Assembly (NCBI GenBank): GCA_007693505.1 | Contig: REDL01000051.1 | Coordinates: forward strand, 43,924 to 107,923 | Direction: 5' to 3' | DNA: 64,000 bases | From: Desulfovibrionales bacterium | GTDB lineage: Bacteria; Desulfobacterota; Desulfovibrionia; Desulfovibrionales; Desulfonatronaceae | Part shown: positions 1 to 8,089 of the stretch, one piece after another | Numbering within the stretch: the first letter of the stretch is position 1 | Layout of the letters: every line of letters starts with the position of its first letter | Position numbers and translations under genes: made by a program | The notes under the pieces: generated by a model | The model's database searches: none | Seen by the model: the letters and a program-made list of their open reading frames with translations, nothing else | What the model was told of the DNA's origin: nothing

Positions 1-1
1 G

Positions 2-631
2 GTGGTCCTCCTGCAGATTTTTCTGGTCAACATGCCCTGGGTTGTTTTCGCCCGCTTCCTGATCGGCGTAGCCATGGTTCTCCTCGGGCTCTTGCTGTTT
101 TTGCAGGGAGTGAAAATCGGTCTGCTGCCCATGGGCGAAGCCGTGGGTGCTGAACTGCCCAAACACGGGTCAATGGTCTTTCTGCTTTTTTTCGCCTTTC
201 TGCTCGGCTTTGTCGTGACCGTGGCCGAGCCGGATGTCCGGGTTCTGGCGCACCAGGTGGACTTCGTCTCCGGAGGATTGGTCGAAAGCAACGTTCTGAT
301 TCTCACCGTCGCCCTGGGAGTGGCTGTCTTCGTGGCCATGGCCATGCTGCGCATTGTGCTGAAAACGCCGATCACCTGGCTATTGGTCGGCGGGTATCTG
401 ATGATTCTCATTCTTTCGTTCATCACCCCCGCGGCCTTCGTACCCATTGCCTTTGATGCCGGTGGGGTAACCACCGGCCCGGTTACCGTGCCCTTTATTC
501 TCGCCCTTGGCCTCGGCACGGCCGCGGTCATAGGTGGGCGCTCCTCCTTTGCCGACGGCTTCGGCTTGATCGGCTTGGCCTCCATCGGTCCGGTGATTGG
601 CGTGATGATCCTGGGAATGCTTTACGGATGA
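2..631 (+). CDS. DUF1538 membrane protein, first half, 5' end outside window
   Basis: Integral membrane protein of the DUF1538 family, of unknown biochemical role and probably a transporter-like protein. The visible 209 residues hold about six hydrophobic segments and two family signatures: a V-T-V-A-E-P-D-V-R-V-L stretch near residue 72 and an F-D-A-G-G-V-T-T-G-P-V-T-V-P re-entrant-looking stretch near residue 150. The next gene repeats both signatures, so the two proteins are tandem halves. The GTG at the window edge is only the first available codon; the real start probably lies upstream. The stop overlaps the next ATG by four bases (ATGA), which indicates translational coupling. Family assignment is firm; function is not known to me. 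Confidence 0.8.
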   Translation: MVLLQIFLVNMPWVVFARFLIGVAMVLLGLLLFLQGVKIGLLPMGEAVGAELPKHGSMVFLLFFAFLLGFVVTVAEPDVRVLAHQVDFVSGGLVESNVLILTVALGVAVFVAMAMLRIVLKTPITWLLVGGYLMILILSFITPAAFVPIAFDAGGVTTGPVTVPFILALGLGTAAVIGGRSSFADGFGLIGLASIGPVIGVMILGMLYG

Positions 632-1356
632 GCGAACTTCTGGATTTCCTGCACTTCGGCCACGTTTCCTGGGAAGTCTTCCAGGCCCTGGTCCCGCTGA
701 TGGGCTTCTTTATCTTCTTCCAGGCCGTTTATCTGAAATTGCCCATTTCGTACGTGGTGAACATGGTTAAAGGCTTGGCCCTGACCATGGTCGGGCTGGC
801 CCTGTTCCTGCAAGGCGTCAAGGTAGGATTTATGCCGGTAGGCACCCAGATGGGCGAAATCCTCGGCGCCATGGACAGCAAATGGCTGCTCATGCCCATC
901 GGATTTCTCCTGGGACTGGTGGCCACCGTGGCCGAGCCGGCGGTGCGCATCTTGAGTTATGAAGTGGAAAAAGCCTCTGCCGGAAGCATCAGCGAACGAT
1001 CGATCCTGATCACCCTCTCCCTGGGAGTGGCCCTGTTTGTGGCCCTGGGCATGGCCAAGATAATTTACGGCGTTCCCATCCACTACATCATCGTTCCGGG
1101 CTATATATTGGCCCTGATACTGATGCGCTTTGCGGACCACACCTTCGTGGCCATCGCCTTTGACGCCGGCGCGGTGGCCACCGGTCCAATGACCGTAACC
1201 TTTGTTCTGGCCGTGGCCCTGGGTATTGCCTCGGCCATTGACGGCCGTGATCCAATCCTGGACGGCTTCGGCTTGATTGCTCTGGTGGCCATGGCCCCGA
1301 TTCTCTCGGTCATGATCCTGGGCCTTGTTGTGACCTTCATCCGGAAAAGGAGTTGA
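628..1356 (+). CDS. DUF1538 membrane protein, second half
   Basis: Second DUF1538-family membrane protein (242 residues), paralogous to the gene before it. It repeats the V-A-T-V-A-E-P-A-V-R-I-L signature near residue 93 and F-D-A-G-A-V-A-T-G-P-M-T-V near residue 180, with roughly six membrane helices and a short basic C-terminal tail (I-R-K-R-S). In many bacteria these halves occur fused as one protein of about 500 residues, so here the pair probably forms a heterodimer. The start ATG overlaps the upstream stop, and a PII-like gene follows after 2 bases. That arrangement resembles a channel or transporter with its own cytosolic gate, by analogy with AmtB-GlnK; the substrate cannot be read from sequence. 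Confidence 0.85.
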   Translation: MSELLDFLHFGHVSWEVFQALVPLMGFFIFFQAVYLKLPISYVVNMVKGLALTMVGLALFLQGVKVGFMPVGTQMGEILGAMDSKWLLMPIGFLLGLVATVAEPAVRILSYEVEKASAGSISERSILITLSLGVALFVALGMAKIIYGVPIHYIIVPGYILALILMRFADHTFVAIAFDAGAVATGPMTVTFVLAVALGIASAIDGRDPILDGFGLIALVAMAPILSVMILGLVVTFIRKRS

Positions 1357-1358
1357 GC

Positions 1359-1697
1359 ATGGAAGTGGGTGTCCCGTTCGACCTGATCGTCACCATTGTC
1401 AACAAGGGGCATAGTGAAACGGTCATTACCGCGTCCAAGGAAGCCGGTGCCGAAGGGGGGACGATCATCCCAGGCCGAGGTACGGGCATTCGGGAAAATA
1501 AAAAGCTCTGGGGGATTCCCATTGAGCCGGAAAAAGACATTGTTTTGACCATCGTTCCCCAGGAAAATTCTGATGCTGTTCTCAAGGCCATTGTCAAGGC
1601 CAGCAAACTGGACAAGCCGGGTGCCGGGATATCATTCGTCCTGGAACTGACAAAGGTCGCCGGCATCTGCCACATGTGCATGTTGGACCAGGAGTGA
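1359..1697 (+). CDS. PII-like (GlnB-fold) regulatory protein
   Basis: Small cytosolic protein of 112 residues with PII-type motifs: G-R-G-T-G at about 45-49 and L-D-K-P-G-A-G-I-S-F-V near 88-98, the equivalent of the PII nucleotide-binding B and C loops. The canonical T-loop tyrosine is not evident, and the C-terminus carries C-H-M-C, unusual for GlnB/GlnK. ATG at 1359 was chosen over the in-frame TTG at 1353 because AAAAGG sits 8 bases upstream. It follows the two DUF1538 genes almost without gap, so it most likely senses nucleotides and gates that membrane protein. That role is inferred from gene order only. Confidence 0.75.
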   Translation: MEVGVPFDLIVTIVNKGHSETVITASKEAGAEGGTIIPGRGTGIRENKKLWGIPIEPEKDIVLTIVPQENSDAVLKAIVKASKLDKPGAGISFVLELTKVAGICHMCMLDQE

Positions 1698-1708
1698 ACC
1701 GGTTTATT

Positions 1709-1728
1709 GCCGCCCTTCGCAGGGCGGC
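1709..1728. terminator. Hairpin between convergent genes
   Basis: Perfect 8-bp inverted repeat (GCCGCCCT / AGGGCGGC) with a 4-base loop, placed between the stop of the PII-like gene and the converging stop of the deoxyhypusine-synthase-like gene. There is no clean T-tract on either side, so bidirectional termination is likely but not certain. Confidence 0.5.
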
Positions 1729-1748
1729 TCAACATGCTTGCAAGCGGC

Positions 1749-2771
1749 TTACCAGCCCAGCAAATAGGCGAACATCAACGGCGCAACAATGGTCGCATCT
1801 GACTCGACAATAAACTTGGGCGTGTCCACTCCCAGCTTGCCCCAGGTAATTTTTTCATTCGGGATGGCTCCGGAATATGAACCGTAACTGGTGGTGCTGT
1901 CGCTGATCTGGCAGAAGTAGCCCCAGAGAGGAACGTCGGTACGTTCCATATCCTGATGCAACATGGGCACAACACAGATTGGAAAGTCTCCGGCGATCCC
2001 CCCCCCGATCTGGAACATGCCCAGGGGGGCTTGCTTGGTGCTCTGGCTGTAATAATCAGCCAGCCAGGTCATGTATTCGATCCCGGTGCGCACGGTGTGC
2101 ACATTTTTCACCTCGCCCCGTAACACCGCGGCGGCGTACATGTTGCCCAGGGTGGAGTCTTCCCAACCCGGCACGACCATGGGCACGTTCTTTTCCATGG
2201 CCGCCAGCATCCAGGAATTCTGGGGATCAATCTGGTAGGATGGGGCAAGATCTCCGCTGGCCAGAATCTGCCGGAAAAATTCATGGGGAAAGTAGCGCTC
2301 TCCCTTGGCATCCGCTTCTGTCCAGACCTGGAGCATGGCTTTCTCAATCCGCCGCATGGCCTCCATTTCCGGAATGCAGGTGTCCGTGACCCTGTTCATA
2401 TGCCGAGCCAACAATGCTGCTTCGTCCTGCGGGGTGAGGTCCCGGTAATTGGGCACCCGTTCGTAATAATCGTGAGCCACGAGGTTGAAGACGTCCTCTT
2501 CCAGATTGGCTCCGGTGCAGACGATCAAGTGCACCTTGTCCCGACGAATCATCTCGGCCAGGGACAACCCCAGCTCCGCCGTACTCATGGCCCCGGCCAG
2601 GGTAACCATCATTTTCCCGCCTCCAACCAAAAATTCCCCATAAGCCTGCGCCGCGTCCACCAGGGCCGCGGCGTTGAAATGCCGATAATGATGCGTGATG
2701 AACGACCCTACGGGGCCGAGTTGCGTAACTTCTTGCGATTTGACACGTATTTTTCTCTCAGCCGAACACAT
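1749..2771 (-). CDS. Deoxyhypusine synthase-like protein
   Basis: Homologue of the deoxyhypusine synthase / homospermidine synthase-like family, an NAD-dependent transferase that moves the aminobutyl group of spermidine. About 340 residues, the usual length. It keeps G-A-M-S-T-A-E near residue 62, T-G-A-N-L-E-E-D near 87, and near the C-terminus N-E-K-I-T-W-G-K-L, whose second lysine aligns with the catalytic lysine of the eukaryotic enzyme. Bacteria lack eIF5A, so the acceptor is probably a polyamine or unknown. ATG at 2771 is preferred over GTG at 2777 because AAGGAG lies 8 bases before it. It converges with the PII-like gene and is divergent from the UbiD gene. Confidence 0.85.
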   Translation of the reverse strand: MCSAERKIRVKSQEVTQLGPVGSFITHHYRHFNAAALVDAAQAYGEFLVGGGKMMVTLAGAMSTAELGLSLAEMIRRDKVHLIVCTGANLEEDVFNLVAHDYYERVPNYRDLTPQDEAALLARHMNRVTDTCIPEMEAMRRIEKAMLQVWTEADAKGERYFPHEFFRQILASGDLAPSYQIDPQNSWMLAAMEKNVPMVVPGWEDSTLGNMYAAAVLRGEVKNVHTVRTGIEYMTWLADYYSQSTKQAPLGMFQIGGGIAGDFPICVVPMLHQDMERTDVPLWGYFCQISDSTTSYGSYSGAIPNEKITWGKLGVDTPKFIVESDATIVAPLMFAYLLGW

Positions 2772-2986
2772 GAACACATCTCCTTATGAATCATAAAAAT
2801 GAAATGACGCGCCGATACCGGCACACTTCCGGCTTCGGATAATCGGAGCCACGACTTCCGTCAATTTGGGCCGCGGTCCAGCACCTGAGGCGGATTTGCT
2901 CAAAAGCCCGTCAAAAATGTGCTTGAATAGCGGGATTCAAGGCTTTGCTTCTGGACGCTGCGACCACGTTAGGATACAAGTCCGCC

Positions 2987-4840
2987 ATGGGATACAACAC
3001 GTTGCAGGCCTGCATTCACGATTTGGAGGCCGCCGGAAGACTGGTCCGTCTGGACATGGAAGTGGATCCGTACCTGGAAGCCGGGGTTATCCAGCGCCGG
3101 GCCTACCAGGCCGGGGGACCGGCCCTGCTTTTCACCAAGGTCAGGGGATGCCGCTTCCCCATGCTGGGCAATCTGTTCGGCACCCTGGACCGGGCACGGT
3201 ATATTTTCCGAGACACCCTGCCGGCCCTGGAAAAGCTGGTCCGGCTGAAGGTCGATCCGGGGGATGCGCTACGCGCACCCTGGAAACAACTGGGGCTGGT
3301 CCGCACTCTGTGGAACGCCCGGCCCAGGTTTGTATCCAACGGGCCGATCCTGGCCGCAAGCTGCGCCCTGTCCGACCTGCCCAACCAGGTATCCTGGCCC
3401 AGGGACGGAGGGGCCTTTGTCACCTTGCCCCAGGTCTACTCCGAAAGTGTAGAAAAACCGGGTTGGCGTCACTCAAACCTGGGCATGTACCGGGTTCAAT
3501 TCTCCGGAGGGCAGTACGCCTCCAATCGCGAGGCCGGGCTGCACTACCAGATCCACCGTGGCATCGGGGTACACCATACCCAGGCCCTGAAACGCGGCGA
3601 ACCGCTTCGGGTCAACGTTTTCATCGGCGGACCGCCGGCCATGACCCTGGCCGCGGTGATGCCGTTGCCCGAAGGCATGCCGGAAATCAGCTTCGCCGGA
3701 ATGCTCGGCGGGCGACGCCTGGAGCTGGTCCACTCCGCCAACGGATTGCCCATGCCGGCCCAGGCCGACTTCTGCATTTCCGGGACGATCGACCCAACCA
3801 AGACCTTGCCGGAGGGCCCCTTTGGGGACCACCTGGGCTATTACAGCCTGGCCCATGACTTCCCGGTCATTGCCGTGGACCGTGTCCATCATCGACCGGA
3901 CGCGGTCTGGCCCTTTACCACAGTGGGCCGCCCGCCCCAGGAAGACACCACCTTTGGGGCGATGATCCACGAACTGACCGGAGAGGCCATTCCCACGGTT
4001 CTGCCGGGAGTCCGCGCCGTACATGCCGTGGACGCCGCCGGTGTGCATCCACTTTTGCTGGCTCTGGGCAGCGAGCGCTATGTTCCTTATGAAACCGAAC
4101 GAGCTCCCAGGGAACTCCTCACCCAGGCCAACGCCATCCTTGGCCAGGGCCAGCTCTCCCTGGCCAAATACCTGCTGATTGCCGACCAGAATGATGATTC
4201 CCGCCTGGACATCCACGACATCGCCGCATTTTTCCGTCATGTGCTCTCGCGAGTGGATTGGACCCGGGATCTGCACTTTCAGACCCGCACCACCGTGGAC
4301 ACCCTGGACTATTCCGGCCTGGGCCTGAACGAAGGCTCCAAGGTGGTCGTCGCCGCTGCTGGCCCTGAGCGACGCGAATTGCCCGCCGTGCTCCCCGCGG
4401 ACCTGCGCCTGCCCGATGGCTTCCACTCCCCACATCCCTGCACCCCGGCCGGACTGCCTGGGGTCCTGGCCGTCCAGGGACCACCCTGTCGCCGCCCGCG
4501 TCATGCCCAGGATCCGGCCATGGCCGAATTCTGCATCGAGATGCATGCCGCCGGCCGCCTTACGGACTGGCCCCTGGTCGTCGTCGCCGACAACAGTGCC
4601 TTTGTCGCGCAAAATCTGAACAACTTTGTCTGGACCACCTTCACCCGATCCGACCCGGCATGCGATATATATGGGGCTGGGGTGGCCACGATCTGCAAGC
4701 ACTGGGGCTGCACCGGCTCCCTGGTCATCGATGCCCGAACCAAGCCTCACCATGCCCCGGCCCTGGAACCGGACACGGACGTGGAAAAACGGGTGGATCA
4801 GTTGGCGGCCAAAGGCGGGCCGCTGGCGGGGCTGTGGTAA
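2987..4840 (+). CDS. UbiD-family decarboxylase (long form)
   Basis: Prenylated-FMN-dependent (de)carboxylase of the UbiD superfamily, 617 residues, matching the long subfamily often linked to menaquinone (futalosine-route) biosynthesis. The G-M-Y-R-V-Q motif near 180 supplies the conserved arginine, and E-G-P-F-G-D-H-L-G-Y-Y near 280 is the family signature. The usual A-E-x-V-L-E-G before it reads A-D-F-C-I-S-G here, so one normally conserved glutamate is Ser. The start is ATG at 2987, where similarity begins (M-G-Y-N-T-L-Q); an upstream in-frame ATG at 2945 lacks support. No prenyltransferase (UbiX) is adjacent. Its substrate is not known; menaquinone precursor is the leading guess. Confidence 0.85.
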   Translation: MGYNTLQACIHDLEAAGRLVRLDMEVDPYLEAGVIQRRAYQAGGPALLFTKVRGCRFPMLGNLFGTLDRARYIFRDTLPALEKLVRLKVDPGDALRAPWKQLGLVRTLWNARPRFVSNGPILAASCALSDLPNQVSWPRDGGAFVTLPQVYSESVEKPGWRHSNLGMYRVQFSGGQYASNREAGLHYQIHRGIGVHHTQALKRGEPLRVNVFIGGPPAMTLAAVMPLPEGMPEISFAGMLGGRRLELVHSANGLPMPAQADFCISGTIDPTKTLPEGPFGDHLGYYSLAHDFPVIAVDRVHHRPDAVWPFTTVGRPPQEDTTFGAMIHELTGEAIPTVLPGVRAVHAVDAAGVHPLLLALGSERYVPYETERAPRELLTQANAILGQGQLSLAKYLLIADQNDDSRLDIHDIAAFFRHVLSRVDWTRDLHFQTRTTVDTLDYSGLGLNEGSKVVVAAAGPERRELPAVLPADLRLPDGFHSPHPCTPAGLPGVLAVQGPPCRRPRHAQDPAMAEFCIEMHAAGRLTDWPLVVVADNSAFVAQNLNNFVWTTFTRSDPACDIYGAGVATICKHWGCTGSLVIDARTKPHHAPALEPDTDVEKRVDQLAAKGGPLAGLW

Positions 4841-4843
4841 ATT

Positions 4844-5578
4844 CTAGTCCAATCCAAGCTGAGCCAGCAGATCATCCACGTCGTTCTGGTTGGTCGTTGT
4901 CTGCGGTCCCTTGAGTTCCGAGGCCTTTTGCCGGGTTTCCGTGTGCAGGGCACGCAGATCCCTGTCCGGGTCCTCATTCAACCCCTTGATTTTCAACCCT
5001 GTTGTCACAAACAGTTCCTTGGTGATCTGTTCCACCTGCTTGATGGCGGTGACGATCTTCTTGATTCGCTGACCGGTCAGATCCTGAAAGGACAACGCGG
5101 TCATAATCCGCATAAAGTCCTCGTTCAGACGTTGATTGGTGGCGAGCAGGGCGTTCACGTCCGCGGCCCTGGCCCCCCCGCTACGAAAACGTTCCAGAAT
5201 CGCTGTCATTTCCGCCTGGAGCTCCATCTGGTTCTCCACGATGTCCATCACCTGTTCCGCTGCCTGCTCCGTAGCCTTCAAAATCTCATCCAATTGATCC
5301 GAGGCCTCGGAAATCAGGGCCGACGCGTGCCCACCGTCCAGTGGCGAAGCTTCTCCATCCAGCTTTTTGGCCTGGGCGATCTCCCTGTAGATTTGTTTCA
5401 AGCCTTCCTGCAGTTCCTCGTTCAAGGTCCGATAGAATTCGCCCTGCATCAATGAACGGCTAATGTTTTTTTGCAGCTCCTTTTCCAGAGCCTGGGCCAT
5501 GGAACGGCGCAACTCTCCGGAAAGGCGATCAGCGATTCGGTCCACAAAGCGATCTGTAAACTCAGTGTTGTTGAACAT
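4844..5578 (-). CDS. cheZ: Protein phosphatase CheZ
   Basis: CheY-P phosphatase of chemotaxis, acting in the cytosol and binding phospho-CheY. About 244 residues, mostly helical. It carries L-S-F-Q-D-L-T-G-Q-R-I, containing the catalytic glutamine and aspartate region of CheZ, and ends in D-D-L-L-A-Q-L-G-L-D, the conserved C-terminal CheY-binding peptide. ATG at 5578 starts the homologous region, but a strong GAGGAG lies 22 bases upstream and is better spaced for an out-of-frame ATG at 5592, giving a 9-codon mini-ORF that overlaps the cheZ start. Its stop is only 3 bases from the convergent UbiD gene. A chemoreceptor is encoded at 25.8-27.8 kb. Confidence 0.9.
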   Translation of the reverse strand: MFNNTEFTDRFVDRIADRLSGELRRSMAQALEKELQKNISRSLMQGEFYRTLNEELQEGLKQIYREIAQAKKLDGEASPLDGGHASALISEASDQLDEILKATEQAAEQVMDIVENQMELQAEMTAILERFRSGGARAADVNALLATNQRLNEDFMRIMTALSFQDLTGQRIKKIVTAIKQVEQITKELFVTTGLKIKGLNEDPDRDLRALHTETRQKASELKGPQTTTNQNDVDDLLAQLGLD

Positions 5579-5662
5579 GATATTGTCCCATGGTGTTGTT
5601 CTCCTCGACCGGACCTTTGGTTGCAATAGAAATTTTCGCAGGCGGTGTGCGCAGTAGGGATT

Positions 5663-6349
5663 TCAAAGAGAGTGTAATGTATTACGCCGTTTGCCATGCC
5701 GCCGACCGGTGATCACGCCAACCAGCCAGGCCACGAAGAACAACGAGCCTCCAGCCAGAAACCACCTGAAACGGTCCTGGGATTGCAACATGCTGTTTTC
5801 TTCACGCAGCCGCCTTGTCTCCTGCAGCAGCACGTCCATGTCGGCCGTCAACTGAACATACCGCAACCGCAAATCCTCGACTTCTGCGGCGTCCGAACGA
5901 AATGCGGCGTATTCCCGGTCCAGGTCCAACAGCTTGTTGGAGGTTTCGGACAAGGTTTCCAGCAACTTTTGATTGACTTCCTCCAGTTCGGCAAGCTGAC
6001 CCAATGCGCCGCTGGAGGCTTCGTACAGCGCGTCATATTCCCGTCGAAGCTCTTGGTAGCGTAGCGTGAGCGGAACGTCACGTGTGGTGAAGCGTTGCAA
6101 CACCCAGCCTTCGATACCATCGGGCCCCCGCACTTGCAGCCATCCGGCCTGTTCGGACAAGGCCTCCATTTCCGCGCCAGCGGGCAACATGCGCAAAATC
6201 CGGTGGTCCGTGGACGGCCCGGCCCTCTTGGATATTTCGCGAACGTCCGACACATAAACGGTTTCCGCAGCGGCACGGTCCGGCATGCCCACCAGGACGA
6301 ACACCAGAAAAGTCCCGACTGTTATCAGGATGCTTTGACATGACTGCAT
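5663..6349 (-). CDS. Exported SH3b / coiled-coil protein with C-terminal membrane anchor
   Basis: TIGR04211/YgiM-like protein of 228 residues. It has an N-terminal signal peptide (about 1-30, ending A-A-A), a bacterial SH3 domain (about 32-95, V-Y-V-S-D-V... G-W-L-Q-V-R-G), a long coiled coil (about 100-195) and a C-terminal transmembrane helix (about 198-218) with a basic tail R-R-H-G-K-R-R on the cytosolic side. This suggests periplasmic binding of peptidoglycan; the precise role is unknown. ATG at 6349 is preferred over TTG at 6355 because GAGG lies 8 bases upstream. It is in the same orientation as cheZ, 84 bases away. Confidence 0.75.
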   Translation of the reverse strand: MQSCQSILITVGTFLVFVLVGMPDRAAAETVYVSDVREISKRAGPSTDHRILRMLPAGAEMEALSEQAGWLQVRGPDGIEGWVLQRFTTRDVPLTLRYQELRREYDALYEASSGALGQLAELEEVNQKLLETLSETSNKLLDLDREYAAFRSDAAEVEDLRLRYVQLTADMDVLLQETRRLREENSMLQSQDRFRWFLAGGSLFFVAWLVGVITGRRHGKRRNTLHSL

Positions 6350-6533
6350 CGGCAAACCTCAATGAAGCATTGGCTGTATCTCTTCTGTATATTTGAAGTA
6401 TCTACGGCATGAATACCAGTCCTCGCGGGCATGACTGGATCGGAGATGGCTTGAAAACCAGGTTTTTCCAAGCAAAAGAGAGAATCCGGCGCTGGCATGA
6501 GCCACTATTTAAGGACGTGCGCAATAGTTGCTC
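6350..6533. other. Intergenic stretch with a small palindrome
   Basis: No credible gene. It contains a perfect 6-bp inverted repeat, CCAGTC at 6416-6421 and GACTGG at 6433-6438, around an 11-base loop. Apparent ORFs here run through non-coding repeat sequence. The interspersed repeat begins just after. Confidence 0.5.
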
Positions 6534-6764
6534 CAGCATTGCGTTGAAAATCTCCCAGTTACTTCGTCGCTGCAAAAAGTTCAAACTCTCACGTATGAAT
6601 AACGACCCTTCAACCTTGATTCGATTGCCAGGACGGCAATCGAAAATGTGGCAACGCCACAGCCCGCAGGGGCCGGACACAGTACGCGTCCGGGGAGCTT
6701 TTCTTGCTCCGTGCACTTGTTTTTTTTGAACGGACTGCCGGATAAGGACGTTTTCAATACGCAG
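6534..6764 (+). repeat. Interspersed structured repeat, copy 1
   Basis: The 184-bp core (6581-6764) matches an equally long inverted copy at 54447-54630 with only about 18 mismatches by eye. A left-hand block (about 6534-6573) also resembles the far end of copy 2. Inside are several stem-loops: GATTGCC/GGCAATC, GTGGC/GCCAC and CCGGAC/GTCCGG. The right part has T-rich sequence followed by GAACGGACTG, which in copy 2 pairs as a terminal inverted repeat. No ORF within it makes sense. It resembles a non-autonomous (MITE-like) or RNA-structured dispersed element; it lies just downstream of the dctM stop. Confidence 0.75.
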
Positions 6765-6784
6765 CTAGGGGCCCTGGCCCTCAT

Positions 6785-8089
6785 TTAGATCAAGTTGGGC
6801 AAAAAGGTGGTCAGGCCTGGGAATGCCAACAAAATGGCTATGCAAATGATGAGTGCGGCCAGAAAAGGCCAAATCCCTCGAAAAATTGTTTCCAAAGGAA
6901 CATCGGCGGCAATGCCTTTGACAATATAAACATTCATGCCCACCGGAGGGGTTATCACGCCCATGGCCACAACAAGAACCATGATCACTCCAAACCAGAT
7001 TGGATCATACCCCAGAACCGTGACCACCACCGGGTAGAAGATCGGAATGGTCAGCAGGACCAGGGCCAGGGCATCGATAAAAAAACCTAAGACAAGATAA
7101 ATCAGCAGGATGAGCGCCATGACCACGAATGCCGGCAGTTCCAACTGCCCGGCCCAGGAGGCCAGCTCAAAGGGAATGCGGCTCACGGCCATGAATCGAC
7201 CAAAAATAACCGCCCCGGCCACCAGGAGCATGATCATGGCCGTAGTCCGGGTGGAGTCGGCCAAAGCATGCTTCAGCCCCTCCCATCGCAACTTACCTTG
7301 GACCAGAGTCAGAAAGAACACCCCTGCAGCGCCAACTGCCCCGGCCTCGGTGGGTGTGAACCACCCGGCGAACAAACCGCCAAGGGACAGGGAAAAGATC
7401 ACGAACACTTCCCAAATCCCGCCTTTCAGAGCTGCCAGGCGATCTTTCCATGAAAACACCGGACCAGCAGGCCCAAGCTCAGGATTGCCGCGGGCCATGA
7501 TGCAGATCACGGCCATATACAAAAAGAGCAATAAAAATCCTGGAATCACACCGGCAAGGAACAATTTCCCGATGGACTGCTCCGTGGCCATGCCATAGAC
7601 GATGAAAATAACGCTAGGCGGAAACAAAACGCCCAGAGCCCCACCTGCAGCCACGCTGGCCGTGGAAAGCGTGTCCGCGTAGCGATACTTCTTCATTTCC
7701 GGAATGGCGATGGCCCCAATGGTCGCCGCCGTGGCTGTATTCGAACCACAGACAGCCCCGAACAGCGCACAGGTGGCCTGGGTGGCGATAGCCAAGCCAC
7801 CTGGAAAATGGCCCAGGGTTCGATAGGCGAAGGTGAACAGCCTGGCCCCGATTCCGGAATAGAAGGCCAGGAACCCCATGAAGATGAACATGGGGATCAC
7901 GCTCAGAGAATAGGAGGAAAACGTGGCGTAGAGGTCCTTGGATACGACCCGGAACGCGGCTTCCGGGGAGACCAGCCAGCTAAACCCCAGAAACCCGGAC
8001 AGAGCCATGGCGTAGGCAATCGGCATGCGCAGAACCAAAAGCAGGAAGAACAAACCGATCCCGGCCAAGCCGATGAGTGTCGGACTCAT
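6785..8089 (-). CDS. TRAP transporter large permease (DctM)
   Basis: Large membrane subunit of a tripartite ATP-independent periplasmic transporter, 434 residues with about 12 hydrophobic helices. Family signatures seen include R-M-P-I-A-Y-A-M-A-L-S-G near the N-terminus, G-S-N-T-A-T-A-A-T-I-G-A near 115, and F-T-P-T-E-A-G-A-V-G-A near 255. ATG at 8089 overlaps the DctQ stop (ATGA) and starts the homologous region; the upstream extension to 8143 only reads DctQ out of frame. It uses an ion gradient to import the solute bound by the P protein encoded upstream. Substrate, probably an organic acid, cannot be read from sequence. Confidence 0.92.
   Translation of the reverse strand: MSPTLIGLAGIGLFFLLLVLRMPIAYAMALSGFLGFSWLVSPEAAFRVVSKDLYATFSSYSLSVIPMFIFMGFLAFYSGIGARLFTFAYRTLGHFPGGLAIATQATCALFGAVCGSNTATAATIGAIAIPEMKKYRYADTLSTASVAAGGALGVLFPPSVIFIVYGMATEQSIGKLFLAGVIPGFLLLFLYMAVICIMARGNPELGPAGPVFSWKDRLAALKGGIWEVFVIFSLSLGGLFAGWFTPTEAGAVGAAGVFFLTLVQGKLRWEGLKHALADSTRTTAMIMLLVAGAVIFGRFMAVSRIPFELASWAGQLELPAFVVMALILLIYLVLGFFIDALALVLLTIPIFYPVVVTVLGYDPIWFGVIMVLVVAMGVITPPVGMNVYIVKGIAADVPLETIFRGIWPFLAALIICIAILLAFPGLTTFLPNLI

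Noticed and set aside
2866..3858. Long overlapping plus-strand ORF over the UbiD gene
   Set aside because: Low-complexity Gly/Pro/Arg-rich translation, a shadow of the UbiD frame.
6402..6729. Two ORFs of about 100 residues on opposite strands
   Set aside because: Both run through the interspersed repeat; the inverted copy at 54.5 kb gives different frames and stops.
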